A stretch of DNA of 64,000 nucleotides from Henckelia pumila. Taxonomy: Eukaryota; Streptophyta; Magnoliopsida; Lamiales; Gesneriaceae. Under the pieces are notes generated by a model. It saw only the letters and a program-made list of their open reading frames with translations. It was not told the DNA's origin and did not search any database. Within the stretch, counting starts at the first letter, position 1, and the number at the start of each line of letters is the position of its first letter. The position numbers and the translations under genes are program-made. This document shows, piece by piece, positions 12,528 to 23,980 of the stretch. The stretch is from assembly GCF_033568475.1 (NCBI RefSeq), contig NC_133123.1, positions 150,427,753-150,491,752 of the forward strand. Reading direction: 5' to 3'.

Positions 12528-12748
12528 TGAAAGAATTTATGAGAAGCTGTATTTTATTCTTTTACAAATACACAATATATATATATAAGTGCACGATTAT
12601 GTGCAAAAGAAAGGAAACTAAAAATACAATGGAAAGTGAATTAATCTAGCCAAATTCTTTGACATGGTTTGATTCTAACAGATCTGTTCCTGTAATCTCG
12701 GGATCCAATATTGCTTGAGTTGTTTTGTTTTCAATAATTTCCTTATCA
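12528..12748 (-). repeat. 5' LTR of Copia B
   Basis: 221 bp, six bases longer than its partner because of a longer TATATA run. It is followed on the plus strand by attaa, the same 5-mer that precedes 8121. Confidence 0.93.
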
Positions 12749-12965
12749 ATTAAAGTTGAAGATTGATATGTTGGTATGACTAATCGCTTTTATTTTATTT
12801 TTTAGTATATATTTAATTATCAAAATATCATTTTATTTTTTCAATTGATAACTAATTTAAGAAAAAGGTCATATTTATAAAATTAATTAATTAATTTACA
12901 AAAAACAGTTTTCAAAATTGTTTTCTACTTTTTTTTGGGTTTTATTAAAAAAAATGATTGCATAA

Positions 12966-13739
12966 GAGCATGTACAAGGATGTGAGGAAGTTGATGTGGT
13001 CAAGTTGATAACTTGATCGCATGATGATGTCAGCGTTGATAACTTCATTGTTTATTCCTACAATGGTGTGTTGATGTTGTAGTGGTGATGTTGAAATAAT
13101 AATTTTTTAATCAATTAAATAATGCTTTTCAAACATAATAAAAATACACATAAATATAACAAATTAAAAATAAACATAATTAAATTTAAAAACTACATTA
13201 AAAAAATGTACATAAATATAAGAAATAAAAAATAATATTTTTTTAAAAAATTAAAAAAAATAATTTTAAAAGCATACATAATATTCCAAAATAAAAAACA
13301 AACATGAAAAAAATAACACATGAATTAAACTTGACACTAAAAATAAAATTTCATTGATTTTAAAAAATATAGTCATTGACCTTTTTAAATATTTTTATTA
13401 ATTATTCTTAAATTTTTTGATTTTTTTAACAATTTATTTTTAATTAAAATTATTTTTATAAATTAAAATAATAGATCAACTCCCTAACATGTTTAAAAAA
13501 AATTAAAAAAAAAAAGAAAAACAAAAGATTGGTGGGGCCCGCGCAAAAAAAAAAAAATTTAAAAAAAAACAAGATTTGTGAGCGTCACCGCGTGAAAAGT
13601 GTTCGCGCAGGGCCCACAATCTTGATTGCACGAGAAAATTTCCTCGTGCAATATCATTGCCCCTTGGAGGGGGCAATATTTAAATGGGGTGATCAAGTTG
13701 GGCTTGATCGCTCAACTTGATCGTTCCTTGTACATGCTC
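12966..13739. mobile_element. PIF/Harbinger-type MITE
   Basis: Perfect 15-bp terminal inverted repeats, GAGCATGTACAAGGA at 12966 and its complement ending at 13739, flanked by a 3-bp duplication taa (12963-12965 and 13740-13742). Subterminal GATCAAGTTG-like words occur at both ends. The 774-bp interior is very AT-rich and has no transposase. TIR sequence and TAA/TTA-type target duplication are typical of PIF/Harbinger. Confidence 0.85.
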
Positions 13740-13742
13740 TAA

Positions 13743-14101
13743 GCGTGCAATGGTACTCCTAGTACTTAGTTACTAATATTATTATTATTATTATTACAAC
13801 ATTGGGATTTGGGGTCGGGTGGAGGACTTTTTTCGTTAAGGCATGACTTGATGGGATAGGTTGAATTGTCCCATTTTTGTTTTATAATGGTTTACTAAGT
13901 CAAGTCAAATTATAGTACTAGAATTGGTTGAGATATTGATTTAATGATTCCACGGAATTCGAATAATTTTGCTTCGTGTTTCACTCATCATGTTTATCCA
14001 ATCACATTTAACAATTGAATGTACAATTCATCACATTTAATAGGTTAATGTCACTTTAATGATGGACACATTAAATAAATACGATGAATGAATACCATAG
14101 T

Positions 14102-14171
<70 letters not shown>

Positions 14172-15343
14172 CCCAATCAATCAATATGACAACAAAAATT
14201 CATTAATTAATTCACTAAAAAAAAGGAGGCAATATGTATAAATTAATATAATCCATATTCCATATGTCAGTCTGAGTTTTTATTTTGTCTGCATGCGATA
14301 TGTAAAAAGATTGGTTGCCGAATTGGATGACCAAAATGGTTTCTATTTTCTGGATTTTCACATTTACATGAATATATATTATAAATAGAAGGATCAATGG
14401 AAGAAAGCAGAGCCTACTCTACAATTAAACTCTGCATATCTTTTAGATATATTACTCCCAATTTTATCTTTTTCAAACTTTGGAAATGACAAATTCAAAG
14501 AACGGCATTTGCATTCAGCATTTTGCTTCTCATGAGGTATTTGTATACCATATATGTTTTTCTATTTTATTATTTAATTATTCATGAAATATATGTATAT
14601 ATATATGATACATACATATACATGTATATTTATTATATGTATGAATATATATTAATGAATATATATTTTTATTTTTGGTCTTTAACTTGAACATTTTCTA
14701 TTTTGGTAGCGATGTCAATCAATTTACGATTTTAATCATGTAATATTTTTTTTTCTTGCCTTCAATTTTAAACCGGTGTTGACATGACGTTGAAAAATGC
14801 TCACAAGACAACAGAACAACTATGAAAATGTGCAAATTAAATGTATTTTTTCCCATTTTTCATGTAGCTGGATTTTCACGAATTTTATTTGCCTCTCGTG
14901 AATATTGGTTTTTGGAGCATCATTGTATGCAGATTTTATACATGCCACAACATAAAGCAACCATATTTATTAGTATCCTAGTAGACTATATCTAAGTGAA
15001 TGAAAAACAATTATATATATATATATATATAAATTTTGTTTTGAATAAAAAATATGCTACATATAGAGTGGCCAAACATTGGTCCCTCTACATGCAACCT
15101 TAACGCAAAAAATCTTTAATTAGTCCTAAATTAGCTAGCATGTCGATCACCAATTAATTAATTAACTAAAGCTAGGTTTAGTTTAGTAATCACTATTATA
15201 ATAATACAATTTTCTTGCTACTCTAGCTAAATTAGTACTAGATAATGTTCATACCTGCAACTATATATGCTAACCTACATAAAATTAAGCTTACAAAAAT
15301 TTATATATATATCTCAGTAACACACACACACAAATATATATAT
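13743..15343. other. AT-rich intergenic region, simple repeats
   Basis: No gene seen. It holds an ATT run near 13778-13796, a long (AT)n tract at about 14108-14170, and scattered TATATA stretches (14580-14660, 15011-15031). A short stretch near 14660-14800 resembles the 'tttagtcc' MITE words of 15911-16224 but is too degraded to delimit. Confidence 0.6.
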
Positions 15344-15485
15344 AGTTTTATTATGCTGCCCAACAACTATGCCCAACTCCGTGCTCATCATGTACAAATC
15401 AACTCACTTATTGTACTGGTCAACTTACTTATTATACATGGTGGGCACGGAGTTGAGCATAGTTATTTGACAACATAACAAAACT
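15344..15485. mobile_element. Fold-back MITE copy 1
   Basis: About 40-bp arms pair imperfectly: CAACTATGCCCAACTCCGTG on the left against the complement of CACGGAGTTGAGCATAGTT on the right. The internal sequence also shares CATGTACA and GGTGGGCA words with the neighbour at 15506-15663, so they belong to one family. No coding capacity. Confidence 0.75.
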
Positions 15486-15505
15486 CATTATATATATATA
15501 TATAT

Positions 15506-15663
15506 AGAGTTCTTTTATGGTGCCCAACTCATATGCCCAACTCCATGCCCACCATGTACAATATGTGAGTTGACCAACACAATTGATGAGTTGACTTATC
15601 ACATATTGTACATGGTGGGCATGGAGTTGGGCATATAGAGTTGGGCACCATAAAAGAACTCTA
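15506..15663. mobile_element. Fold-back MITE copy 2
   Basis: Nearly perfect hairpin: the left arm from AGAGTTCTTTTATGGTGCCC is repeated in reverse complement at the right end. Arms of about 65 bp include CCAACTCCATGCCCACCATG. Outside both ends lies TATATATA, so insertion into a TA repeat is likely. It lies 20 bp from copy 1. Confidence 0.85.
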
Positions 15664-15910
15664 TATATATATATATATATATATTATAATTACTCATAAA
15701 GTTCTATTAATTCTAATTGCTTTTTGTTAAATTGTTTCAAGTTCGTTATTATGGGTAGTACCTAAGCTACAAAGGAATATCGGATTAACGGCGTATACAA
15801 TACTTGAATTCTCGATGTAGATGTTGTATAGTTGTTGCTCAACATGACTAGAAGAAGATTGGGAAAAACAATCAGCTAAGTTTTTTTGGAATAAGTTTTG
15901 AAAATTTTAT

Positions 15911-16224
15911 TGAAAAAATTGCAAATTTAGTCCTATATGTTTGTCACTTTGCGATTTTGGTCCTTTATGTTTTCACATTTCAGTTTTAGTCCTGCATGTT
16001 CTGATTTTTGGCAATTTCAGTCTTTTTAATTCAAAAATGCTTACGTGACACTGTACACGTCAGCTCCACATCAGCACTGAATTGGTGCCACATCAGCGCC
16101 ACGTCGGAAAAAGAACTAAAATTACAAAAAAAATAAAGATAGCGGACTAAAACTGAAATCTGAAAATATAAAGGACTGAAATCGCAAAGTGACAAACATA
16201 CAAGACAAAAAAACAATTTTTTCA
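15911..16224. mobile_element. MITE family M, copy 1 (3' side of ERF)
   Basis: 314 bp with long inverted halves carrying TTTGTCACTTTGCGATTT and its complement, and a GC-richer centre containing CCACATCAGCGCCACGTCGG. A perfect 7-bp duplication, attttat, flanks it (15904-15910 and 16225-16231). The same family is at about 17904-18210 and at 43153-43473. No coding capacity; superfamily not assigned. Confidence 0.85.
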
Positions 16225-16377
16225 ATTTTATTTAAGAAAAATATATTTCAAATTGCATAGAGAGTTCAATTACGAACAAACACATACATATGAATTTAAT
16301 TATATCATGACTTCGTATAACCTTAAGTCAAACATTGAGTTCAAGATATTTATTATACATGCACACTGAAAGCAGCA

Positions 16378-17720
16378 TTATTCTATATACTTACTTGATT
16401 TCTTTTCTGTCAAATATTGATCATCTCCCGTGTTTCGAATTGAACTCGAACTTGATGAAGGAGAAGAAGTTCCAAAGCTCAATCCAAACCTCATAAAATC
16501 CTGTTCTTGCAGTACCTTCTGATGATGATCAATAGGAGCTACCACAGAAGATGATGCCGGCACCATAAAATTCGACGAACCCCGACGAACAAATGACCCT
16601 CCAATAATATTACTACTGTTATAAACTTCTGATGATGGCATATAGTTCCCTCTCATAATCTGTGCATAGTGATGAACATTCAGATAATTGTTAGGCTGAT
16701 CATTAATGGATGTAACGTATCCAAATTCGGAGGCTCGAACCCTCTCGGGAAAATTGAGTATGGCTTTGTTTCCCTTGAATCTGAGAGCCGCGTTGTCGTA
16801 TGCAACAGCTGCAGCCTCCGCTGTGTTGAAGGTTCCGAGCCAGACTCGGGCTGCTTTCTGGGGATCGCGTATTTCCGCCGCCCATTTCCCCCACGGCCGC
16901 TGCCGGACCCCTCTGTAGTGTCTCCTCCTTTGGCCTGAATCCTCTTGTAAAGCCAAATCATTTTATGAGAAGACACAAAAACAATTCGTCGTGTTACTTA
17001 ACATGAAATACTTATAAATAAATATGTACAGAGTAAACGAATATATCTGAAATCCATGAATTTGAAATATATCAATTTAAACGCGACCTTAAGTTAGATT
17101 TTGTTTATTAAGTCAGTGTTTAAATAACTTGGAGTAAGCACTTTTCAGCAAGCTCTCCCCAAACACTATCTAATTAAGTGACGAATGATTGTATTTTTTT
17201 AGATAGCCTAGCTTAAATTACAACTAAACAAATTGAAAGATAAAAGGAAAATTGGACTGGAATAGTAAGTCAAAACTAACCCTAAAAAAAAAAATCTTGA
17301 ACACATAACATAATGAATTTAGAAAGCAAGAATATATAGGTTTTCTTTTTTAGGAAAGACATTAAACATATAGATATATATATAGTTATATAAACCTTTT
17401 TCTTGAATGGGTTGGGATTGATTTTGCCTCAGTACTGGCGCAGTAGTTGACTGAAGATTGGGCGACACCGATGTGGAGCTATCGCTGACGGAATCCGTCG
17501 GGGCTTGGTTTTCTCCGGTGGAGCCGAGAACTTGGGACAGGACGGAGACTATAACGGACATGTCGTGTCGGGATCGAGCAGAATATGCTGGGAATATTAA
17601 TGATTCATCTTGATCAAGCTCATGATGATGATTATCATCTTCCTCTTTCGCCTTCGGTTCATCGAATGAAAAGGGCCTCTTCCCATGTCTGGAATCCACT
17701 TTTTTGCCGTTGATCTTCAG
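16378..17720 (-). CDS. AP2/ERF-domain transcription factor
   Basis: Two exons on the minus strand: 17720-17396 and 16943-16378, joined by a GT-AG intron. The product is about 296 residues if counted from a CTG at 17718-17720. Exon 1 encodes an acidic, His-rich segment and [16 protein letters not shown], the type of helix seen upstream of the DNA-binding domain in group X ERFs. Exon 2 carries one AP2 domain (about residues 117-174) with [19 protein letters not shown] and VWLGTF; the Ala and Asp positions are ERF-type rather than DREB-type. It should be a nuclear regulator binding GCC-box-like DNA. Oddity: no in-frame ATG precedes GKRPFSF, and an in-frame TAA lies farther upstream. The first in-frame ATG is at the Met of DMSVIV. 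The exact target and role are not shown by the sequence. Confidence 0.85.
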
Positions 17721-17903
17721 TTGTTTGGAGAGGTAACTGAGTAGTTGGTGAGATATAGCAAGGAATGAAACTTAGGATATTTGGCCAACGGAAGAGATAA
17801 GACGTTAATGAGGAGTTGAGGAATTGGAATAAATGAGACTATTCTCAAATCTCAAGGGTTTGCTTTGCTAGACCTAGCGGCTTAGCATGCAATTTTTTTA
17901 AAA

Positions 17904-18210
17904 AGGAAAACTGCAATTTTGGTTATGTAAGTTTTTTATTATGCGATTTCGATTTTTTATGTTTTCATATTTCACTTTTAGTCTTTCATGTTTTGATTTA
18001 TGGCAATTTCAATTCAGTCATTTTTCTTCAAAAATGTTTATGTAACACTGTACACGTCAGCTCTACATTGGTGTCACATAGAGCCACATCGAAAAAAAGA
18101 CTAAAATTGTCAAAAAAATAAAAATAACGGACTAAACCTGAAATCTGAAAATATAGAGGACCGAAATCGCAAAGTGACAAACATACAAAATCAAAAAAGC
18201 AATTTTTTTA
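17904..18210. mobile_element. MITE family M, copy 2 (5' side of ERF)
   Basis: Same word order as copies 1 and 3: GCAATTTTGG, GATTTCGATT, a centre with GTACACGTCAGCTCTAC, and complementary GAAATCGCAAAGTGACAAAC near the right end. Edges are less clean than in the other two copies and I cannot fix a target duplication. It lies about 180 bp upstream of the presumed ERF start. Confidence 0.75.
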
Positions 18211-18266
18211 TTTTTTATGTGATGGTTTCTACTTTCATTTGGCTAAAAAAATATATATATATATTT

Positions 18267-18632
18267 GGAAAAATAATTTTTTTTGCCCCATTGACTTGTT
18301 CTGATTTAGGTTTTAGTCCATTAAGTCGTCAAATTTTGGTTTTGATCGATTAAAATTAAATTTTCGATGGTTTTATTAATTTGATCAAATTGACGACGTG
18401 GTGCATGATATAAATGTCACCACATCAACATTTTTTTGTTATAATGCCAATATTTTTCGACGTCACATCAATATTTTTCGATGTTACATCAATGATCCAA
18501 TAAAACATGATTAAAAGCAAAACGAAAATAAAAGATTAATACACCTAAACCAAACTTTGAATACTCGTAGGACTAAAACAAAAAAATATATTGGACAAGT
18601 TTGTCGACCAAGAAATTCATTTTTTCCCTTTA
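18267..18632. repeat. Degraded inverted-repeat element, probable MITE
   Basis: The left part carries ACTTGTTC and GTTTTAGTCC, and the right part carries their rough complements GGACTAAAAC and GGACAAGT. Repeated TTTTTCGA(C/T)GT(C/T)ACATCAAT words lie in the middle. Ends and duplication are not resolvable by eye. Confidence 0.4.
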
Positions 18633-18666
18633 TTTAAATAGCTTATGTATAATTATCGTATAAACT

Positions 18667-18677
18667 ATATATATATA

Positions 18678-18750
<73 letters not shown>

Positions 18751-18752
18751 TG
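18667..18752. repeat. (AT)n microsatellite
   Basis: Nearly pure TA dinucleotide repeat with two ATTA/TAAT interruptions. Confidence 0.95.
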
Positions 18753-19910
18753 GCAATATTTCTGCTTTTTATATGAACACTTTTTTAAAACAAATTAATG
18801 TGGGTGTATGTTTATAATTGTTCTTAAATTAAAAATTGTACATAGTTTCTACTAAATTCAATTTGGATCCTACGTTTTATATGTTGATCAAATTAAACAA
18901 AATAATGGGTGGAAAATCTATATATATTATTATACTACATCCGAATTAACAACATATTCTATATTTACTTCTTTTGTCAGTTTTAGTTCGCCATTTTTTT
19001 AGTAATTTTTTTTATCTCTGATGTTTCGCTGATATAACACTACAGGAATGCGGTGTTGTCATAGCAAAAACATGGAAGCAAATATTTATGACCAAAATTT
19101 CAATTTTTCCTTTTATTTGCATTGGCCACCATTTTTGGTTAATGATCAAAAGAGATAGCTAGTTTAGAAGGCTGTATTTTTGCAACTCTTTGTAATATCC
19201 GGTTTCATAGGTGAAAATTCAAAATTGTAACGGGTGAACATACCCATCACATTTAAGAGCCGACCACTATGAATATTGTGTGGTATTTGATACTTTGGAT
19301 TGGAGCTTTGATCCCAACAAAAGATTGTATCATACCTAACCCCTTGTTTCATACTCAGATAAGTCGATAAGACATTAATTAATTATAACTATATTTGTTC
19401 TATCTACAAAGTTTGGCTCAAGTTTTATAAATAATTAATATCATATATATTATTATTTTATTCAAGTATACTGATTATCTCTTTATCTTATTCATCCTTC
19501 GTCACTCCAACAATCCACGATGATAATTATCTTGTTCATCCTTCATCATTCCAACTATCCACGAGCCAAGCGTTAAAGTGTAATGAAAGTGTGCAAATTC
19601 AATGAATTTCCGCGGCAAGTCTTAAGAACCATGAGCTCGGGTACCATTTTCTTTTGGTACCCATTGGATCTCTAACATATTTCAAGTGCAATTAATATGA
19701 GAGGTTTGGCATTTTAGGGTGAAAAGACTTGTTTATTAGCGATGTGAACCTAGGTTTTAATGCCATAGATATACATACATACCTCTTGCTATGATTTTAA
19801 AAGTAAGAATGTAAAACTTAAACATATAAAACTTGATTATTTATTTATTTGAAGTCGACACAAATGCACCTTTGGATTGATAATATCTCATCCATCTAGA
19901 AACTCAAATG
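18753..19910. other. AT-rich intergenic region
   Basis: No gene seen. CACTACAGGAATGCGG near 19031 resembles the start of a CACTA transposon, but I found no matching right end. The spacer ends at aaatg, the target duplication of the Copia at 19911. Confidence 0.5.
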
Positions 19911-20183
19911 TGTTGTGAAAAAGTAAAAATTTACGGTAAAAAGTAAAAACTCAAAAACTCAAAATTCTACACTTTATAAAATTTTTCTCTCTTCACAATT
20001 GTGTTTTTCTACACAAATGGAGAGACCTATTTATAGATCTCAATTGGAGATTAGTCAAAAATTAATACATCATTAATTACATCATCACACACTAATTTTC
20101 AATATTTTACAACTCAATTTTCAACTTTCAACCTTCAACATTCAACAATAAATAATAATATATATTTATATATATTTTCAACA
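19911..20183 (-). repeat. 3' LTR of young Copia A
   Basis: TGTTGTGAAAAAG...TTTTCAACA on the plus strand. The minus-strand TATA box TATAAATA is at 20028-20035. Confidence 0.96.
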
Positions 20184-20193
20184 CTCCCCCTTG
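20184..20193 (-). promoter_or_regulatory. Polypurine tract of young Copia A
   Basis: CAAGGGGGAG on the minus strand abuts the 3' LTR, the expected site for plus-strand priming. Confidence 0.8.
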
Positions 20194-20348
20194 TGATGAT
20201 GATCATGATAGAATGACTATCTCCATTATGTGTTGTATACTGCCTCGTTAAAAACCTTACTAGGAAAAACCCATTGGGACAAAAACCATAGTAAGAAAAA
20301 AAGAGTACAGCCACGTAAACTCCCCCTGATGTCAACATGAATGATTCT

Positions 20349-23300
20349 TCACATATTTCGTAGATTGCGCATCCCAATATTATAAATGTGTTTTCTGAAT
20401 ATCGCCGTGGGAAGTGCCTTTGTGAAGAGATCGGATGAGTTCTCACTTGATTGAATGTAACAGATATCAATATCTTTATTCTTCTCCAGCTCTTGAGTGT
20501 ATGCAAAGAATTTAGGAGGAATATGTTTAGTTCTGTCACTTTTGATGTATCCTTCTTTCATTTGGGCAACACATGCGGCATTATCTTCATACAGTGTGAT
20601 TGGATTCTTGTCCACTGATAATCCGCAAGAAGTTTGGATATGCCGAGTCATTGATTTAAGCCAGACACATTCACGGCTTGCTTCATGTAGTGCAATAATC
20701 TCGGCATGATTTGATGAAGTTGTAACAAGTGTTTGTTTCTGTGATCGCCAAGAGATTGCAGTGCCTCCACGAGTAAATACATATCCGGTTTGGGAACGTG
20801 CCTTATGTGGATCAGATAAGTATCCAGCATCAGCATAACCAATTATTCTCTGATTTGTATCTTTTGGATACAAAAGTCCCAAATCCGTCGTTCCTCGTAA
20901 ATAACGGAATATATGTTTAATTCCGTTCCAGTGCCTCTTCGTTGGACATGAACTGAATCTTGCCAATAAATTTACTGCAAAAGATATGTCTGGTCTAGTG
21001 CAATTTGCAAGATACATAAGGGCACCAATGGCACTTAGATATGGTACTTCAGGACCAAGAACAACTTCATCATCTTCACATGGACGAAATGGATCCTTTT
21101 TTATATTCAATGATCTGACAACCATTGGAGTACTTAAAGAATTTGATTGATCCATATTGAAACGTTTAAGGACCTTCTCTGTATAATTAGACTGGTGAAC
21201 AAAAATTCCACATTCTTTTTGTTCAATTTGTAAACCAAGACAATACTTGGTTTTTCCAAGGTTTTTCATTTCAAATTCTTCCTTCAAGTATAACATCACT
21301 TCTTGAATTTCTTTATTCGTTCCAATGATGTTTAAATCATCAACATATACAGCAATAATCACGCATCCCGATGTTGTTTTCTTGATGAAAACACAAGGGC
21401 ATATTGGATCATTTACATATCCCTTTTTCATCAAGTGTTCACTTAGCCGATTATACCACATTCGGCCGGATTGCTTTAACCCATACAATGATCTTTGTAA
21501 TTTCACAGAATAAAATTATCTGGGTTCTGAACTTTGTGCTTCTAGCATCTTAAATCCTTCAGGGATTTTCATGTATATATCACTATCAAGTGATCCGTAT
21601 AAATAAGCTGTAACAACATCCATTAGACGCATGTCCAAGTTTTCAGACACTACTAAACTGATCAAATACCGAAACGTAATTGCATCCATAACAGGAGAAT
21701 ATGTTTCTTCATAATCAATTCCAGGTCTTTGAGAAAAACCTTGTGCAACAAGTCGAGCTTTATATCTCACTATTTCATTTTTCTCATTTCTCTTTCGAAT
21801 AAAAACCCATTTGTACCCAACAGGTTTAACACCTTTAGGTGTAAGGACTATAGGTCCAAAAACACTACGTTTATTTAGCGAATTTAATTCAACCTGGATG
21901 GCATCTTTCCATTTTGACCAATCCTTTCGAGTTTTGCATTCACCAAAAGATTTTGGTTCATTATCTTCATTTACGATGTCACATGCCACATTGTACGAAA
22001 ATATCTCATCAATATCTTGTACATTCTTTCGGTTCCATATTTTTCCAGTATTAATATAATTGATAGAGATTTCATGATTCTCGTCAGTTTGTGGTTCTGA
22101 CAAAATATTTTTATCATCGTGTGTTTCTTCTGGAACACCATTTTCTATTTTCTGATCATCATTTTTCTCTATGTATTTTCTTTTCCGAGGATTTTTATCC
22201 TTTGAACCGATTGGCCTTCCACGCTTCAGGCGTTTTATGACATCATGAATGTCTTCATTTTGTTTCTTTGGAATTTCAACTCGAGCAGGGGCATTTACAG
22301 CAGGTATATATGATTTTGTTACCCCTTTTGTGTCTGCAAATGCATCTGGCATTTGATTTGCTATTCTTTGCAAATGCACAATTTGCTGTACATCTTTATT
22401 ACATTGTTTAGTTCTAGGATCCAAATGTAATAATGATGGTACATACCATGTGATTTCTTTTTCGATGTGTTTCTTTTCTCCCCCTAACATTGAGAAGTTA
22501 TTTTCATCAAAATGACAATCAGCAAACCGTGCTGTAAACACATCGCCTGTCTGAGCCTCAAGATATCTAATGATTGATGGACTATCATAGCCGATATAAA
22601 TACCATTCTTTCTTTGAGGTCCCATTTTTGTTCTTTGAGGTGGTGCAATAGGCACATACACCATACATCCAAAAATTCTCAAATGAGAAATATCTGGTTC
22701 TTTGCCAAATACAAGCTGCAATGGGGAGTGTTTATGATATGCACTTGGCCTGATGCGAATCAATGCAGCAGCATGTAAAATTGCATGTCCCCATATAGAA
22801 ATAGGGAGTTTCGTTCTCATAATCATTGGTCTAGCAATCAACTGCAGACGTTTAATCAATGATTCAGCTAATCCATTTTGTGTATGAACATGAGCTACAG
22901 GATGTTCAACAGTAATTCCCATCGACATACAATAGTCGTTAAAAGTCTGGGAAGTAAATTCTCCAGCATTATCAAGTCTTATTTTCTTGATCGTATATTC
23001 GGGAAATTGATTCCGCAATTTTATTATTTGAGTCATCAATTTTGCAAATGCCACATTCCGAGTGGACAATAAACATACATGTGACCATCTGCTAGAGGCA
23101 TCGATCAATACCATAAAGTATCGAAATGGTCCACATGGTGGATGAATTGGCCCACAAATATCACCTTGAATACGTTCAAGAAATATGGGTGATTCCTTTT
23201 GGATTTTAGCTGGTGATGGTCTTATAATAAGTTTCCCCAGAGAACATGCTTTACACTGAAACTTATTATTCTGAAAGATCTTCTGGTCTTTCAGTGGATG

Positions 23301-23843
23301 ACCACTTGTATTTTCTATAATCCTTCGCATCATTATTGAACCAGGATGTCCCAATCGATCATGCCAATTTGTTAGTATTGAAGAATTTCCAATAACCATA
23401 TTTGATTCGATTGGACTTATATGTGTATAATGCAATCCAGTAGGGAGCATTGATAATTTCTCAACTACATATTTCTTTCCTGATTTATATGTAGTAAGAC
23501 ACATATATTTCTCATTTCCTTCGGTTATTGTTTCCGTATCATAACCATGAGAATATATATCATTAAAACTCAACAAATTTCTTTGTGATCGTGGTGAATA
23601 TAAAGCACTATTTATCAAAAATTTTGTACCATTAGGTAACAAAAATTGTGCTTTGCCACATCCTTCAATCAAGTCTACAGGACCTGATATTGTATTCACC
23701 ATTGTTTTTGTTGGTTTTAATTCCAAGAAATATTTTTCATTTCTGAGGATAGTGTGCGTTGTACCACTATCTAGTATGCAAACTTCCAGTGCATTATTTC
23801 CATATTTGATCATAGCTTTTTCCATAATGATCTTCAAAAACAA
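20349..23843 (-). pseudogene. Copia A pol (PR-INT-RT-RH), one nonsense codon
   Basis: One open frame from MFLKIIMEKAM (23843) to RNLRNM (20349), about 1160 codons, broken once by TAA at 21513-21515 where the older copy has GAA in KPREFYSVK. Domains in order: protease DSGTTHTIL; GAG-pre-integrase with WHDRLGHPG and CKACSLGKL; integrase core with KIRLDNAGEF and QNGLAESLIKR; reverse transcriptase with VVTAYLYGSL, LYGLKQSGRMW and VYVDDLNIIG; RNase H with YADAGYLSD, LYEDNAAC and SDRTKHIPPKFF. It lies in a different frame from gag, with about 137 bases between the gag stop and this first Met. The RT/RH half stays open on its own. Confidence 0.93.
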
Positions 23844-23980
23844 TATGCAATAAAATGAATTAAGAAAGATACATGCAAATTATAATATGTTACAATTTAA
23901 TTGCAGAATAATACATGCAAAATATAATATGTTTTACAATATAAAAATTACATTGTTACATTCTTTTCCCACCAGTACAT

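Larger units (their letters stand above)
8121..12748 (-). mobile_element. Ty1/Copia LTR retrotransposon, family B, full-length but defective
   Basis: Two direct LTRs (8121-8335 and 12528-12748) enclose a single gag-pol unit on the minus strand. A perfect 5-bp target duplication, attaa, lies at 8116-8120 and 12749-12753. A primer binding site follows the 5' LTR directly. Length is 4628 bp, usual for a compact plant Copia. The LTRs differ by an AT-run length change and about six substitutions, so it is moderately recent. The coding region has stops and frameshifts. Confidence 0.95.

Noticed and set aside
13529-13720. 63-codon ORF in AT-rich spacer
   Set aside because: It lies wholly inside the Harbinger-type MITE and has no recognisable domain.
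16669-16976. ORFs of 60-100 codons overlapping the ERF AP2 exon in other frames and on the other strand
   Set aside because: They are shadows of the GC-rich conserved AP2 coding region; the AP2 frame has clear homology and splice sites.
19031-19200. CACTACAGGAATGCGG as a CACTA element start
   Set aside because: No matching inverted right end or 3-bp duplication within the spacer, so only a possible fragment.
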